From NCBI GenBank assembly GCA_049999765.1, contig JBNGIQ010006674.1, positions 1 through 21,317 of the forward strand: 21,317 nucleotides of DNA, in the 5' to 3' direction. The position numbers and the translations under genes were made by a program. Shown here in pieces: positions 1 through 9,700 of the stretch; within the stretch, counting starts at the first letter, position 1, and each line of letters starts with the position of its first letter. The DNA comes from Phaeoceros laevis (lineage: Eukaryota; Anthocerotophyta; Anthocerotopsida; Notothyladales). Below the pieces are notes generated by a model, which had not been told where the DNA came from, did no database searches, and worked only from the letters and a program-made list of their open reading frames with translations.

Positions 1-390
1 GAGAGGCACCGTGACCCATCTGCATATCCAAGGAAACTAGCTGCTCATCAACCCAAGCTGGCTTAAACATGTTGTTCAACCACAGCACCTCCCCAGACCC
101 CTTACGCCGGAAGTCAGGGGAACGAGAGCTCTTCTTATCTCGTCTGTCATCCCACCACATTGTAGGCTCCAGAAACAATTGTTGCCACAAGTGCTCCTGC
201 TCCTGGCAACGACCATCGCTGGAAAACCCGTCCCTCAGAAGTGGAAGTGGAAGTGCTGGGCTCCTTACACTGCTGCACCTGGAGGCTTTGCATGCCAGGG
301 ATCGACTCCCTGGGATGAGGTTAGCGGAAGCTCCTCGTAGAATCCCTGTACACACACGAATTTGTTGGGTCCCGCCTGAAAGCCAATGAA
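1..390 (-). CDS. Organellar single-stranded DNA-binding protein, OSB-like (partial, PDF motif)
   Basis: OSB proteins are plant nuclear-encoded ssDNA-binding proteins that act in mitochondria or plastids and restrain illegitimate recombination. The clear part is the exon running from 218 down to the window edge. It reads LWQQLFLEPTMWWDD, then RSPDFRRKGSGEVLWL, then KPAWVDEQL. This is the layout of the OSB 'PDF' motif (LWQ..F..P..WWDNR, PDFK.K..GE.LW, PPWV). A probable upstream exon is 390..269. It follows a very good pyrimidine-rich acceptor (intron side ends at 391) and stops at a GTAAGG donor (268). Joining 269 to 218 keeps the reading frame, but the intron would be only 50 nt, which is short for this region. 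The start codon, any transit peptide and the OB-fold were not found, and the gene continues beyond base 1. The family call is good; the upstream exon is tentative. Confidence 0.72.
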
Positions 391-1016
391 CTGTAAAGAG
401 AAGAAAAGAAGCTTCGGCCTTCGCTGTGGCCATCGTTCAGGGACCGCTGTCGGAGGTGCATGGAGAACCAAGTTGAACGACTTCGAACAGGTGGGAATCA
501 CAGACAGAGAAAGCTTCGTCCACACTTCGGTTGTGTTGTCCCAAGATTTCCCGAACATGAGCTCGTCCCAGCACCTCAGTTATTAGCCACCTTTTGCCGC
601 AGGTGATACGTCCACGCTTGGCGATGCACTCCCTCGCTTTCTACAAAATGTTGGGGTGGGACTTGGGCTGGGCTTGTGGCGCCTAGAATTCCGTCGATGT
701 GTGAAAATCAGATGAATGCTAAATCCAATCTCATGCAACGATTAGGACTAAGACTTCACAAACGGGTTCTGCCCCATGTCATAGAACCTCCGATTGTTTG
801 CAAGTATTTTCATGTATGCCAAGAAAGTGAAATCTGCCTACTTAGCGAGTCTGACTGTAGATAGCTGGACAGTGTAGAAAAAGATGGACTCTAGATAGCT
901 GGAGTCTGCTGGACAGTGTAGAAAAAGATGCAAGACGAAGCTGTGATTCCTCACGTATAAAGCGGTGCTATTTTTCACAAAAAAAAAGTATTTTCCACTT
1001 CAGAGGGTTGGCCCTC
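391..1016. other. Intron or intergenic DNA without an assignable gene
   Basis: This stretch lies upstream, in minus-strand sense, of the OSB-like exons, so it could hold introns and further 5' exons of that gene. I could not recognise an OB-fold or transit-peptide exon in it. Apart from the duplication at 858-930 and an A-rich run near 980, I see nothing to annotate. Confidence 0.5.
858..930. repeat. Imperfect two-copy direct repeat
   Basis: The 12-mer TAGATAGCTGGA occurs at 858-869 and 892-903. A 22-nt block starting CTGGACAGTG and ending AAAAAGATG occurs at 865-886 and 909-930. The second copy differs by a short insertion (about 10 nt) between the two shared blocks. It looks like a recent local duplication. 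It lies in non-coding DNA and no function is apparent. Confidence 0.8.
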
Positions 1017-1244
1017 ATGTCGGGATCCAATGGAAGGAACCGTTTTTGTGACCAATTGATGCGAACCGTGATGGAGAAGAAGGATACAACGGACGCGCTG
1101 AGCATGATGACTATGGTGAATGAGAGAGTAAGTGAAGTGCAGATTAATATGGAGGATCCTCATACGAAGACCAATGTCAAAGTTGGCCAATTCTGCGAAG
1201 TTGAGCACTCTCTGCGAACGAAGTTGTACTGGAAGGGAGGTTGA
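1017..1244 (+). CDS. Small ORF of unknown function, possibly a 5' exon
   Basis: An ATG at 1017 opens a 75-codon frame ending in TGA at 1244. The peptide begins MSGSNGRNRF and is methionine-rich in the middle (ALSMMTMVNERV). I do not recognise the family. Inside it, after codon 37 (base 1127), is a strong plant-type donor AGA|GTAAGT in phase 0. The first strong acceptor downstream with a continuing frame is the TTCAG just before the ATG of the poly(A) polymerase fragment at 1536, which is also phase 0. The frame may therefore be the first coding exon of a chimeric transcript, or it may be chance. Without transcript data the confidence that it is [12 protein letters not shown] low. Confidence 0.25.
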   Translation: MSGSNGRNRFCDQLMRTVMEKKDTTDALSMMTMVNERVSEVQINMEDPHTKTNVKVGQFCEVEHSLRTKLYWKGG

Positions 1245-1535
1245 GTCCCTAGGGCGGTTGTTGACCAGTTATGTCTGCTCTCTGCATCCCAACTTGATCA
1301 TCCAACATTGAATTTGTAAGTAGCAGGCTGTTGGGAGTACATTCTCAAAATTCCTGGGGCTGGTAAGCAAATTGCTAGTTCTGTTGATGAGGGAGGAAAT
1401 GGTTGTCGTCCCTGCGTAGCAGCTAGGATCTTGGTACACCCCTCCTTGTAATGAAGTGTGCGTCCTTCCAACAAAGTCTATCAGCTTAGTTGAGATTGTG
1501 CAGGGGTAAGTTGGAGCGTCTTTCGGTTAATTCAG

Positions 1536-1790
1536 ATGGAGACGACTAACGGCCAAACCTATCTGGGGATTACATCGCCCATGTCCACGGCAGGTCCTAC
1601 CGAACAGGACTTGATTAGATCCAAGGAGCTTGAAGCGTATATAGTCAGAGCAGGGGTTTATGAAAGCCAAGAGGACGCTGTGCGGGGAGAAGAAGCGTTG
1701 GGCAACTTGGACCAGACTGTGGAGTCGGGTGGAGAAAATCAGCAGGGAGAAGGGTTCTCTTGGACAGATTGTGGAGGCACATCTTAGAAG
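1536..1790 (+). pseudogene. Truncated, frameshifted copy of nuclear poly(A) polymerase (N-terminal region)
   Basis: From the ATG at 1536 the frame gives METTNGQTYLGITSP, then AGPTEQDLIRSKELEAYI, then AGVYESQEDAVR and EEALGNLDQTV. This follows the N-terminus of plant nuclear poly(A) polymerases (GxxxPISxxGPTExDxxxxxELExxL, GLYES.EEA.RREEVLG.LDQIVK). After residue 67 (near 1737) the expected WVxKISRxKG block appears in the next frame (RVEKISREKG, about 1732-1765), so a small indel has shifted the frame. The original frame meets a stop at 1785-1787. The homology fades soon after 1775, before the nucleotidyltransferase motifs, and I found no later exons. An intact-looking acceptor (TTCAG) directly precedes the ATG, so this is probably a partial gene duplicate that kept its 5' splice structure, not a retroposed mRNA. 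It cannot encode a working polymerase. Confidence 0.72.
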
Positions 1791-2163
1791 TACTAGCTCT
1801 CTCCTTGCTAGCTTTGGTCTTCAATCGGGACCATTTCTAGCTACCTATTGTGGGTGTTCTAATAGTGCTACTATATGTCCCTTCCACTACAAGACTACGT
1901 AGTCACATGCTCCGAAAGAGATGAGTTGGTGCATTTCTGGGTGTGACATTCCATCTTGAAGCTTGCCAGTTGCCACGATTGACGGGACGGGCCTGAGACT
2001 TCGCATCATCGCATCTTTAGGTGGTTCTTTTAAATTGGTGCAGGAGTGGACCTACAAGTTGCTCTGCTCACATTTATTGGTGGCAATGTGCAATCTGAAT
2101 GGTGAAACCAGCGAAGAAAGATGACCCTGCACGAGGGCCTTCTGTGATCCATCATGCCAACCA

Positions 2164-2207
2164 GACAAGTGGTCTGCTGTGTGTTGACAAGTGGACTGCT
2201 GTGTGTT
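2164..2207. repeat. 22-nt tandem duplication
   Basis: Two head-to-tail copies of a 22-mer, GACAAGTGG(T/A)CTGCTGTGTGTT, occupy 2164-2185 and 2186-2207 and differ by one base. A further short T-rich duplication around TTTGGAGGTTT follows at about 2211-2236. It is non-coding as far as I can tell. Confidence 0.85.
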
Positions 2208-2795
2208 GACCTTTGGAGGTTTTTTTGGAGGTTTTCTGCTGGTGGCACTCCTCTACTCTTCGGCTCTTCTCTACAGGGACTTCGTAGATCATCCAATGAT
2301 TTGTTGTTGATTGGTCCAAGAGAACTTTCTTGGTCCCACTCCAAAGGAGCTACTTGTTCTCCTGCAATGACGGAAGAATGTGTGCAATCATGAAAGTTTG
2401 CAGTGCAGTGGAACCTTTTCTGATAGAGGCCTCATGAACTTGCGGTTCTGCATTTCAGGTGGAGCAGGTAGAAGGATCAGGGAAGATGGTGTAGGGAAGT
2501 CTTGCAGATGCAAGTGCATTTCATGTATGGAATGATCAACCATATGTGACGAAGGTTTGTCGGCCTTTTTTTGGCTGGAAAACCTTTGAGCAGGTCGTGG
2601 GGAATGTGATTTTAGGTCCTGAACATAGGAGGTGGTGAGTCTTTTTCAGGCTACAGTCTTTGTGGTTAGCAAGGGGGCCAAGACAACGTGCAACAGAAGT
2701 CACCTGATGCAGATTTGAGGCCTGTATCTTGTATTTCTCCTTTTGCTGGATGTCAGGACGCACACTTTAAAGCTGCTGTAGATATTGAGAAGTGC

Positions 2796-2811
2796 ATAGA
2801 TAGATAGATAG
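2796..2811. repeat. TAGA microsatellite
   Basis: Four units of the tetranucleotide ATAG occur in a row. It is short, non-coding and useful only as a potential length polymorphism. Confidence 0.85.
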
Positions 2812-3499
2812 TTTTCTCGTGCTCGCTAAACGAAGCCATGCAGGGAGGGCTTGTCTAGAGGCATGTGACCCCAAAAAAATTGAAGCTGATGCAGGCTAAT
2901 CTTTCCCAAGAGTATCCCATGGCAGGTTTTGTGACAGGTAGCCTTTGTCAATTCCGAACTGAAAGTGATATGGGAAGTTGGGAATCTGTCCAACAGGAAA
3001 GGCGGCTTGTCCTGGATTTGGTTCTCATCCAAATATTAATGGACCTTCCCTTCTTAGGAGCTTAGCTTTGTCTTCTGCAGGTTCCCTGCTTATTGAGAAA
3101 TAGGGCTATTGCGGTGCGGATTGTACTAGTCTAGATCCTAAACCACTTGCTATACCTATATTCATTAGACTGCCGACCTCAAACTGGCTGTGATCTTATA
3201 CTTCGGTGCATCGCCTACTACCGGCTAAATGCCTCCGGACCCCTGTAACGCGCAACATGCCTCAAAGTGTGGCCTTTGCCCAGTCATACACCATAAATAA
3301 ACTACTGTACTGTACTTCGTCTCCCTCTGACTCAGACGCCACCTCCCTCGTTGTAGTTGTTTCACTGTTTCAACTTTCACATCCAAATAACCTCCCAGAA
3401 TAGAAACCAGCAATATGAATACTCTGCTTGGCGGGAACGTTGCTGTAGCTAAAGCTCCCGGCGAATGGAAAGGTTTCTGAGTGTCATTTGTCTGCTGAG

Positions 3500-5463
3500 A
3501 TGAGGTGCAATGCGTGCTGGCGGGAGTTGGAGGGCCAGGCCGTCGCCACTACCTGCGGTCACCTCTACTGTGCGTTTGTCTCACCTGCGCGTTCCTTCTG
3601 TGCATTTTATCTCCGTGCCGACCAGGTTTTTGCCACCTCTAGATAGGTCTGTGTCCGGATCTCTCGTCTGAGCTGCAATTTCATGTTTCTGTTGAGCATC
3701 TGCCGCATGATTACTCTAACCGCTGTCATCTCCCATCTTTGTATGCTTAGCTGTGGACATTCTTTAAAGTGTATGGTTTGACCTTGTTGACAAGACGGGT
3801 TATGATGGCCGCGTTCGTCCTTGAATTAAGAGTCTTCAATGCGCTTGGACGTGGCTAGCCAACACTTAGGTTGCCTGCTGCTCTCCACCTTGATTTTCAA
3901 GGCTTCATATTCAACAGGATGTCCGCGGTTTTGTTAATGGCATGCTGCTTGTCAATTTGTTCAAACGAATGGTTTCTTGGTGAATATCAGCTCCTCGCCT
4001 CTGGGTTTTATGGCAGTTCCTGCTGTGCGTTTTGTCCACCATTTTTTCAGGGATCACGCTTTTGGACCATCATTTAGTGTGTAGTTCGTGCTGGAACTCG
4101 TTTCGAGCCCACTTATGATTCCATTGTTGCTCACGTTACTTATGGACGCAGGTTCTGATGATGCGAGCAAAATATTGAACTCTGATTCAACATGTCCGTT
4201 GTGCCAGCAGATACTTTCAAAGAGGTGAGCGGGGGGCGATCTCCCACTTTTAAAAATTAGAAATTGAGTAGTCTTTTCAGGGTGTTCGAGCGGAACAAAA
4301 AACTGTTCTGCTTCCATAACTGTTCTTCATCCATCCACAATTTGCTGACTAGCCTATTCTCTTTGCAGCAATATGAAAGCTGTGGACATGAAGGCCAATG
4401 ACGAGTGGGTTAATGTAAAGTCGAATCTGTGTTGCACTGTGCTTCCATTTTTTCCGTAGTTCACTTTGTTGGAGTGACTGAAACATGTCCCATAATTGCA
4501 GATGATAATGGCTGGTGTTCACCCCCAAAGCAGTATCCGAACCCAGATAACAAGGCTACTTTATGCATTGGCTCTCGCTTTGTATAAAAACATTGATCTC
4601 CTTAACTCCACTTGATAGTCATGAAAAGTGCGTACAAAGGAGTAATTTTCTGGATTGGGCAAAAAGATGTGGAAACGCAGGCGACGATGAGCAAGGTCAT
4701 GCAAATGCGCAAAAGATTCGAAGAAATGCAAACTAAGTACGTGGAGAAGGTAGAGCAAGTACATGGAGCTTATCAAAAAGCCATGAAGAAGATCCAGCAG
4801 CTTGAGCAGGAAAACGAAAGCATTAAGAAAGACCAGACAGAACTGCAGGAAAAGTACACTGAGAAATCACGGTAACACTCTGAGTCCCCACTTGGTATGC
4901 CACTATCAAAGTTCAATTATGACCTGATCCAAATCTCATCGTTTACAGCCAAAAAAGAAAACTGGAAGAAATGTACGAGGCGCTAAGGACCCAGTACGAG
5001 AAGGTGAAGCGGTCCAGTGCTGCTCCTCCTGTTCACAATGACCGCTCAAAGTTCACCATGGCAACCCCAGGTTTTTGACCAGAACCGGTTCCCTGTATGC
5101 ACTTCATTCAGACAGACTCTGTGAGCACTAGCATCCAGGCTACGCTTCATGTATTTCAGCAATCCAATTGATTTTGCAGACATTCGAGCTGGGCTTTCCC
5201 ATTTGGCCCCTGAAACTCCCGTTCAAACTGCTGACTTGTGGCCTCCACTTTCGCGTCCTGGAAATGGGCCAGGTTATTTTGATGTGCACAGGGCACCATC
5301 CCCTGGGAACCGTGTCAGCATTCGGCCACCAACAGTTTCACCCTTCAAGAGAGACTCCATATTCAATCCAGTTGGAAGCAATCCTGCTGACGCCCTCCGC
5401 AACCTTCTGATGTCTCCCATGACTCGTCAAGGACCTCGACCAGGAGCATCAGGATTGAGGTGA
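3500..5463 (+). CDS. HEI10: HEI10 / CCNB1IP1-type RING E3 ligase, meiotic crossover factor
   Basis: HEI10 is a ZMM protein that accumulates on the synaptonemal complex and marks class I crossover sites; it is a SUMO/ubiquitin-type RING ligase. Seven exons: 3500-3569, 4152-4224, 4369-4414, 4502-4532, 4619-4871, 4949-5070, 5180-5463, giving 292 aa. All junctions are GT-AG and in phase. The RING is at the extreme N-terminus: MRCNACW with CGHLYC in exon 1, completed by CPLCQQ in exon 2. The C of CGHLYC is split by the 582-nt first intron. Next come MAGVHPQ and IMKSAYKGVIF, then a charged coiled coil (about residues 75-185, including EKVEQVHGAYQKA and LQEKYTEKSRQKRKLEEMY). The proline-rich tail ends near LRNLLMSPMTRQGPRPG, which matches the plant HEI10 C-terminal motif. 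The length is close to plant orthologues (about 300 aa). The ATG at 3500 starts exactly at the conserved MRCNACW. Confidence 0.93.
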
Positions 5464-6040
5464 TGGCTGGCGGGTGGCTGCACCTGATAGAGGAGCCAAC
5501 TTGAAACAACTCATGAATTTTGCCTCGTTTTTACCTGCTGGACTGGATCGGACCGACTTTTTTGTCCCAGGATTTTTTATTCCGATGTCACAGAAATTGA
5601 ATGGTTAGTACTAGCCATAAGAGACCCGATAAGATGCTTTGAAGAGGTCCCCATGTACAGATATCCCAATGTAATTTTTACTTCTGACCTTCGGCCACAC
5701 TGTTCCCTGTCACAAGTGAAAGCAGAAGTTTATCAGAGTTCTATGTGTTGATAATGCTGTGACAGAAGACTTGATTCACTTAAAAGGGCCAGAGTGCTCA
5801 GAAATTTGAGTTGTTCTTTGCTGCTGCTGTTACTGTCCCTGACAGCGGACTACTCAGCTGTGCAATGCTCGAGCTGAATTTATTATCATTAAGTCACACG
5901 CTTTACATTGTTACAAGATGCAGAGACAATTAAATAGAGGCAAAATCCAGTCTGCGTTCCCAAATGCGAGGATATCTCCTCACCTAGAAGCACAGGTAAA
6001 TGCATAAGAGGATAGACACTGCACTCCGTCTACTCTATAT
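5464..6040. other. Convergent 3' intergenic region (HEI10 / PEPCK)
   Basis: The 577 nt between two facing stop codons must contain both 3' UTRs and polyadenylation regions. I saw no coding exon or RNA gene. The sequence is more AT-rich than the exons on either side. I did not identify a convincing canonical polyadenylation signal for either gene. Confidence 0.6.
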
Positions 6041-9000
6041 CTATTGCGGACCAGCAGCTAAAATCTCCTCCGTAAGTTTGCTATCGCCACCAACTTTGTA
6101 GTCGGTGAAATTTAGGAAATTCCTTTTGAAAAGACCAGCCAACTTGGTAAGAGTATCGGTGTAAGCGTTCTTGTCACTCCACTATATCACAACAACGAAA
6201 GACTTAGTCCAACTGTAACACAACCTCAAGCCAAACTTCAGCATGTTTAACATTGCATGGAAGTTATCCAGATTGCAGAAAGTAATCTTACCATGTTCTC
6301 TGGACGCAAAATTTCAGTGGGAACCCCATTCACGTGATTAGGAACATGGAGGCCAAAGATAGGCGTCTCTGTGAATGATTCCTTCAGTAACGATCCATCA
6401 TGAATCGCATCAATGATCTTCCTAGTATAGGCCAACTTCATCCGTTGGCCAACTCCATAACTGGAGACACCCAAACAAAATCGAAGAGTCAGATCTACTG
6501 TTGCACATTTAATTCTTCAGTAGCAAATTTTACAGTAGCCGTGCCCTTACCTCCCACCAGACCAACCGGTGTTAACAAGCCATGCAGTCGCACCATACTT
6601 TTTCATCTTCTCAGCAAGCATGGCAGCATACTTCGTAGGATGAAGCATGATGAAGGCAGCTCCGAAGCAGGCAGAAAAGGTAGCCTGGGGCTCTTTGATA
6701 CCATCTTCCGTCCCGGCAACCTTCAATAAGAGTGTACGGTTTAGAATAGCAGTAAACCCGGGCAACTAGGATGCAACAAAATGTATTCGAGGGGAACTCA
6801 CCAAAGCTGTGTAGCCACTGATGAAGTGGTACATGGTCTGAGGCAGTGTCAGCTTGCTAACAGGAGGTAGCACCCCAAACGCATCACAGGCCAGTAGAAT
6901 AATGTTTTTGGGATGGGGGCCCACACAAGGGATCTTCGCATTTGGAATGAATTCAATGGGGTAAGCAGCCCGGGTATTCTCTGCAATTTGCAAACAGCTG
7001 CACGTTTGAGCATCCAAGCACAAGTGGATGGACAAAATAATAAAAAAAGGATCAAAACCAAGCCCACCTGTCACAGACTTGTCGGTGTAATCCACTTCCC
7101 GGGTATGTTCATCGAAGACCACATTTTCCACCACTGCGGACATCAATCCAGTCAGAATTAGCCTTCGACATGTCAGACCTTGACAAACGTTCATGCAATC
7201 AGTTACTGACTTCAGAGATGTGTTGACCAAACACCTGTTCCGAATTTGATTGCATCAAAAATGTCAGGCTCTTTTTCTTGGGACAAGTCAATTGTCTTGG
7301 CATAGCATCCACCTTCAATGTTGGAAACACCATTGTCTGACCAACAGTGTTCATCATCACCGATGAGCAGCCTGTTATGATCTGTGGACAGTGTAGTCTT
7401 GCCAGTTCCTGCCAAAGACAATCAAACAATCACCCGATGAGACCCTAGACAAATCCGTCACTAAGGACCAACTGACCCGGCAACTGGTAGTACTACCTCA
7501 TACAATACCTGATAATCCAAAAAACAACGCGACATCCCCTGACTTCCCCTCATTGCAGCCTGAATGCAATGACAAAATCCCTCTTTTTGGCATTAAGTAA
7601 TGCATCAGGCTGAAGAGACCCTTCTTCATTTCTCCGGCATACTGTGTCCCCAGGATCACCATCTCTTTTCGACTCAGGTTAATGTCTATGCTAGTTGAGG
7701 AAGTCATGTAATGTGTGTAACGGTTGCAAGGGAATTGGCCCGCGTTGTAAATAGTGAAGTCGGGCGTTCCAAAATCCTCAAGCTCTTCAGGTGTAGGGCG
7801 AATACACCTGCCACCCATATTCCTTTAATGCATACTCAACCCAGACAAATTACCCCTGACCACCGCCTCCCAGATGGCTGGGCTGACAGCCATGGTGCCG
7901 TGTAGGTACTACGGGAGAAGGTTTGATATGGTACTCACATGTTGTGCATAAACAAAGAGTGATAGGCCCGAGCTGAAATGATCCTCACTTTGATCCGATT
8001 CTGAGGGTCCCAGTTCAGAAACTGGTCGTTCACAAAAACCTGGAAAAGGGAGGAGAGAAACGGAACACATAAGACTGCGTCCCAGTGAACAACGCACAGC
8101 TGCCAAAAGGGAAAGATTTCGCCAAATAGTATATACGGACAGCAAACCTTTTCGAGGGAGTTGATGTAATCAACTGCTCGCTCCCTGTTGATGAGAAAAG
8201 TCTCCTCGTCCATCTCAATGTTGGGAGAGCCCCTAACAATTCAGAGTTCCCGGCAGTAAGTCCTCCCCCCACCAGACAAGGCAACCTCAGATGACGAAGA
8301 GACGAATTGAGACAGGCGAATTTTGATCACTTACTTGCCCCACCACAAGTCATTCTTGGACGAGGGTTCAAGCACAACACGTTTGTCCTTCGGGGAGCGT
8401 CCAGTCTTTGCCCCAGACAGAGTGGCAAGAGCTCCAGTGGACGTAATGTATGAACCTTTCTCGAACTTGATGGCCTGCTCATACAGCTCTGCAGCAGCAC
8501 CATAGAGCTTCAACTGAGTCCTGCTTTTGGTTGCAGAGCGTACTAGTTATTCTTACTGCAGATTGACCAATCTGCTTACCTGCAGGAGACAAGTTGTACA
8601 GGATGTGCGTGAACTTGAGGGCACTGTCACTGATGTTGGGCCTAGCTGGGGCGTGAGTCTTCTCTTGCCTGGGCTTCTTCTCGGGATCTCCCTTTACAAC
8701 TTGTGGCCCTGTCTCTCTCGTGAGGGAGGCGAGCGATGCACTGCAAAAACAAAGGTGGAGAAAAAACAACCACTTTTCTCAGATTCTGCTCAAATTCACA
8801 GCTCTTCAGAAACAGTACGAATAGAGATGAGCCAGCGAAATCCACTCCCCCGAAGTCGCAAAAGGAAACCATTTTCCGAATCGCTCGTCACCATACCGAA
8901 AGTTTTTGGAAAAATTACCTGATGGAGTGCAACTGCTGGCGTTTCTTCTCCTCCTCGGAGACGAATGGACTCTTCCCCGGGGTGCCGCGGGGAGTGGAAG

Positions 9001-9181
9001 GCGCCGATTTTTTCTTCTGGAGAGAGTGCAGCTCATCCAGAGTTTTGGCCTTCACCGGAGTGCTGCTGTCATCGGTGCAGACGTCCCCCTTGTCCACCGT
9101 GCTGACCGTCTTGATCTTGGAGAGGCCGTTGGGAACCCCATTCCCATTCAACTCCGGAACAGCGGCGGCCACGCCGTTCAT
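6041..9181 (-). CDS. PCK: ATP-dependent phosphoenolpyruvate carboxykinase (plant type)
   Basis: PEPCK converts oxaloacetate plus ATP to PEP, CO2 and ADP in the cytosol, feeding gluconeogenesis. Twelve exons: 9181..8919, 8740..8580, 8488..8335, 8232..8148, 8039..7939, 7807..7509, 7408..7235, 7133..7068, 6980..6802, 6720..6551, 6460..6292, 6181..6041. They give 653 aa, and all introns are GT-AG and in phase. Visible residues: TGRSPKDK (substrate-binding Arg172), [11 protein letters not shown] and LSLHSGCN (metal-site Lys and His), P-loop GLSGTGKT (352-359), LIGDDEH (kinase-2, about 369-375), ENTRAAYP (conserved Arg) and the C-terminal [12 protein letters not shown]. The plant-specific N-terminal extension is present ([28 protein letters not shown], then a Ser/Thr/Pro-rich [15 protein letters not shown]), the region phosphorylated in plant enzymes. 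The frame stays open upstream of 9181, but no other ATG occurs before the probable promoter. Length and catalytic residues indicate a working enzyme. Confidence 0.96.
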
Positions 9182-9232
9182 GTTTCCAGTTGCGGTGGCC
9201 CTGTCGAACTCCGGAACTGCGGCCACACCGTT
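9152..9232 (-). repeat. Duplicated segment over the PEPCK start codon
   Basis: Two similar segments, 9152-9178 and 9209-9232, share CTCCGGAAC(A/T)GCGG and GGCCAC(G/A)CCGTT on the plus strand. Read in the PEPCK sense they encode [10 protein letters not shown] just after the chosen ATG and NGVAAVPEF in the leader, in the same frame. At the position matching the ATG, the leader copy has AGA. Confidence 0.8.
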
Positions 9233-9700
9233 TCTGAGCTCGGCGTGGCAAGCTCCGAAAATTCGAGCAGCAGTAGAGATGCGGAACCACAGGAGGAGGA
9301 GAGGGAGAGGAAGGAAGGAAGGAGGAGAAGAGGAAGACCTGCCTCCAGACTGGGAGGAAAAATTTTCTGCAAAGCGCGAAAAAAAGGAGACCGAATTCCG
9401 CCCGAAGGAGGAAGAAACAGGAGCGAGCAAGCACAGCAGAGATGCACTCACTCGACGAGAGAGGAATGCAATGGCCTGGGCCCCTTTAAATGGACGATGC
9501 CAGCCCGCCCAGCCGGAAGGGGCGCACAGCGGTGCCCAGCCCGGGTAGCTGGGTGTCCTCCACGAAGGAAAGCCCATCGCAGGCTCGGCCGCTCGGGCAG
9601 AGGCTCGGGCAGGTTCGGGCAAGGGCACGGGCAACGGGCAAGCACCAGGGCAGGGGCAACGGGCAACGGGCAGCCCCCGGTTGCCCTTCCATTCACCCAG
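9182..9700 (-). promoter_or_regulatory. PEPCK leader and proximal promoter
   Basis: This region lies directly upstream of the PEPCK ATG. A TATA-like TTTAAA sits at 9485-9490 within CCATTTAAAGGGG (minus sense), about 300 nt before the start codon. Pyrimidine-rich leader sequence follows it in the transcribed direction. Upstream is the GGGCA-rich repeat at 9593-9676. The position of the transcription start is inferred, not seen. Confidence 0.4.
9593..9676. repeat. GGGCA-rich low-complexity array
   Basis: The motif GGGCA recurs about ten times in roughly 85 nt, partly as CTCGGGCAG, GGGCAAGGGCA and then GGGCAACGGGCAACGGGCAG near the end. It lies just upstream of the PEPCK TATA-like element. The complementary strand reads TGCCC. 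The spacing is irregular, so this is a degenerate short repeat and not a perfect satellite. Confidence 0.8.

Larger units (their letters stand above)
1791..3499. other. Non-genic stretch upstream of HEI10
   Basis: I found no exon with recognisable protein homology here. It contains short ORFs with no family resemblance, the tandem repeat at 2164-2207, a TAGA microsatellite at 2796-2811 and, towards its 3' end, the HEI10 promoter and leader. An AT-rich TATA-like string (CATAAATAAA) lies around 3291-3300, about 200 nt before the HEI10 start; its use as a core promoter is unproven. Confidence 0.5.

Noticed and set aside
2030-2393. Overlapping plus and minus frames around the 22-nt tandem repeat
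   Set aside because: They have repeat-derived peptide composition, no homology and no splice context.
8915-9634. Long minus-strand frame (239 codons) extending the PEPCK N-terminus upstream to 9634
   Set aside because: The only in-frame starts above 9181 lie on the far side of the TATA-like element at 9485-9490, and the extension has no family resemblance. The ATG at 9181 gives the normal plant PEPCK length.
9593-9676. Telomere-like or CRISPR-like array
   Set aside because: The GGGCA units are irregular in spacing and sequence, with no spacer structure and no telomeric repeat unit.
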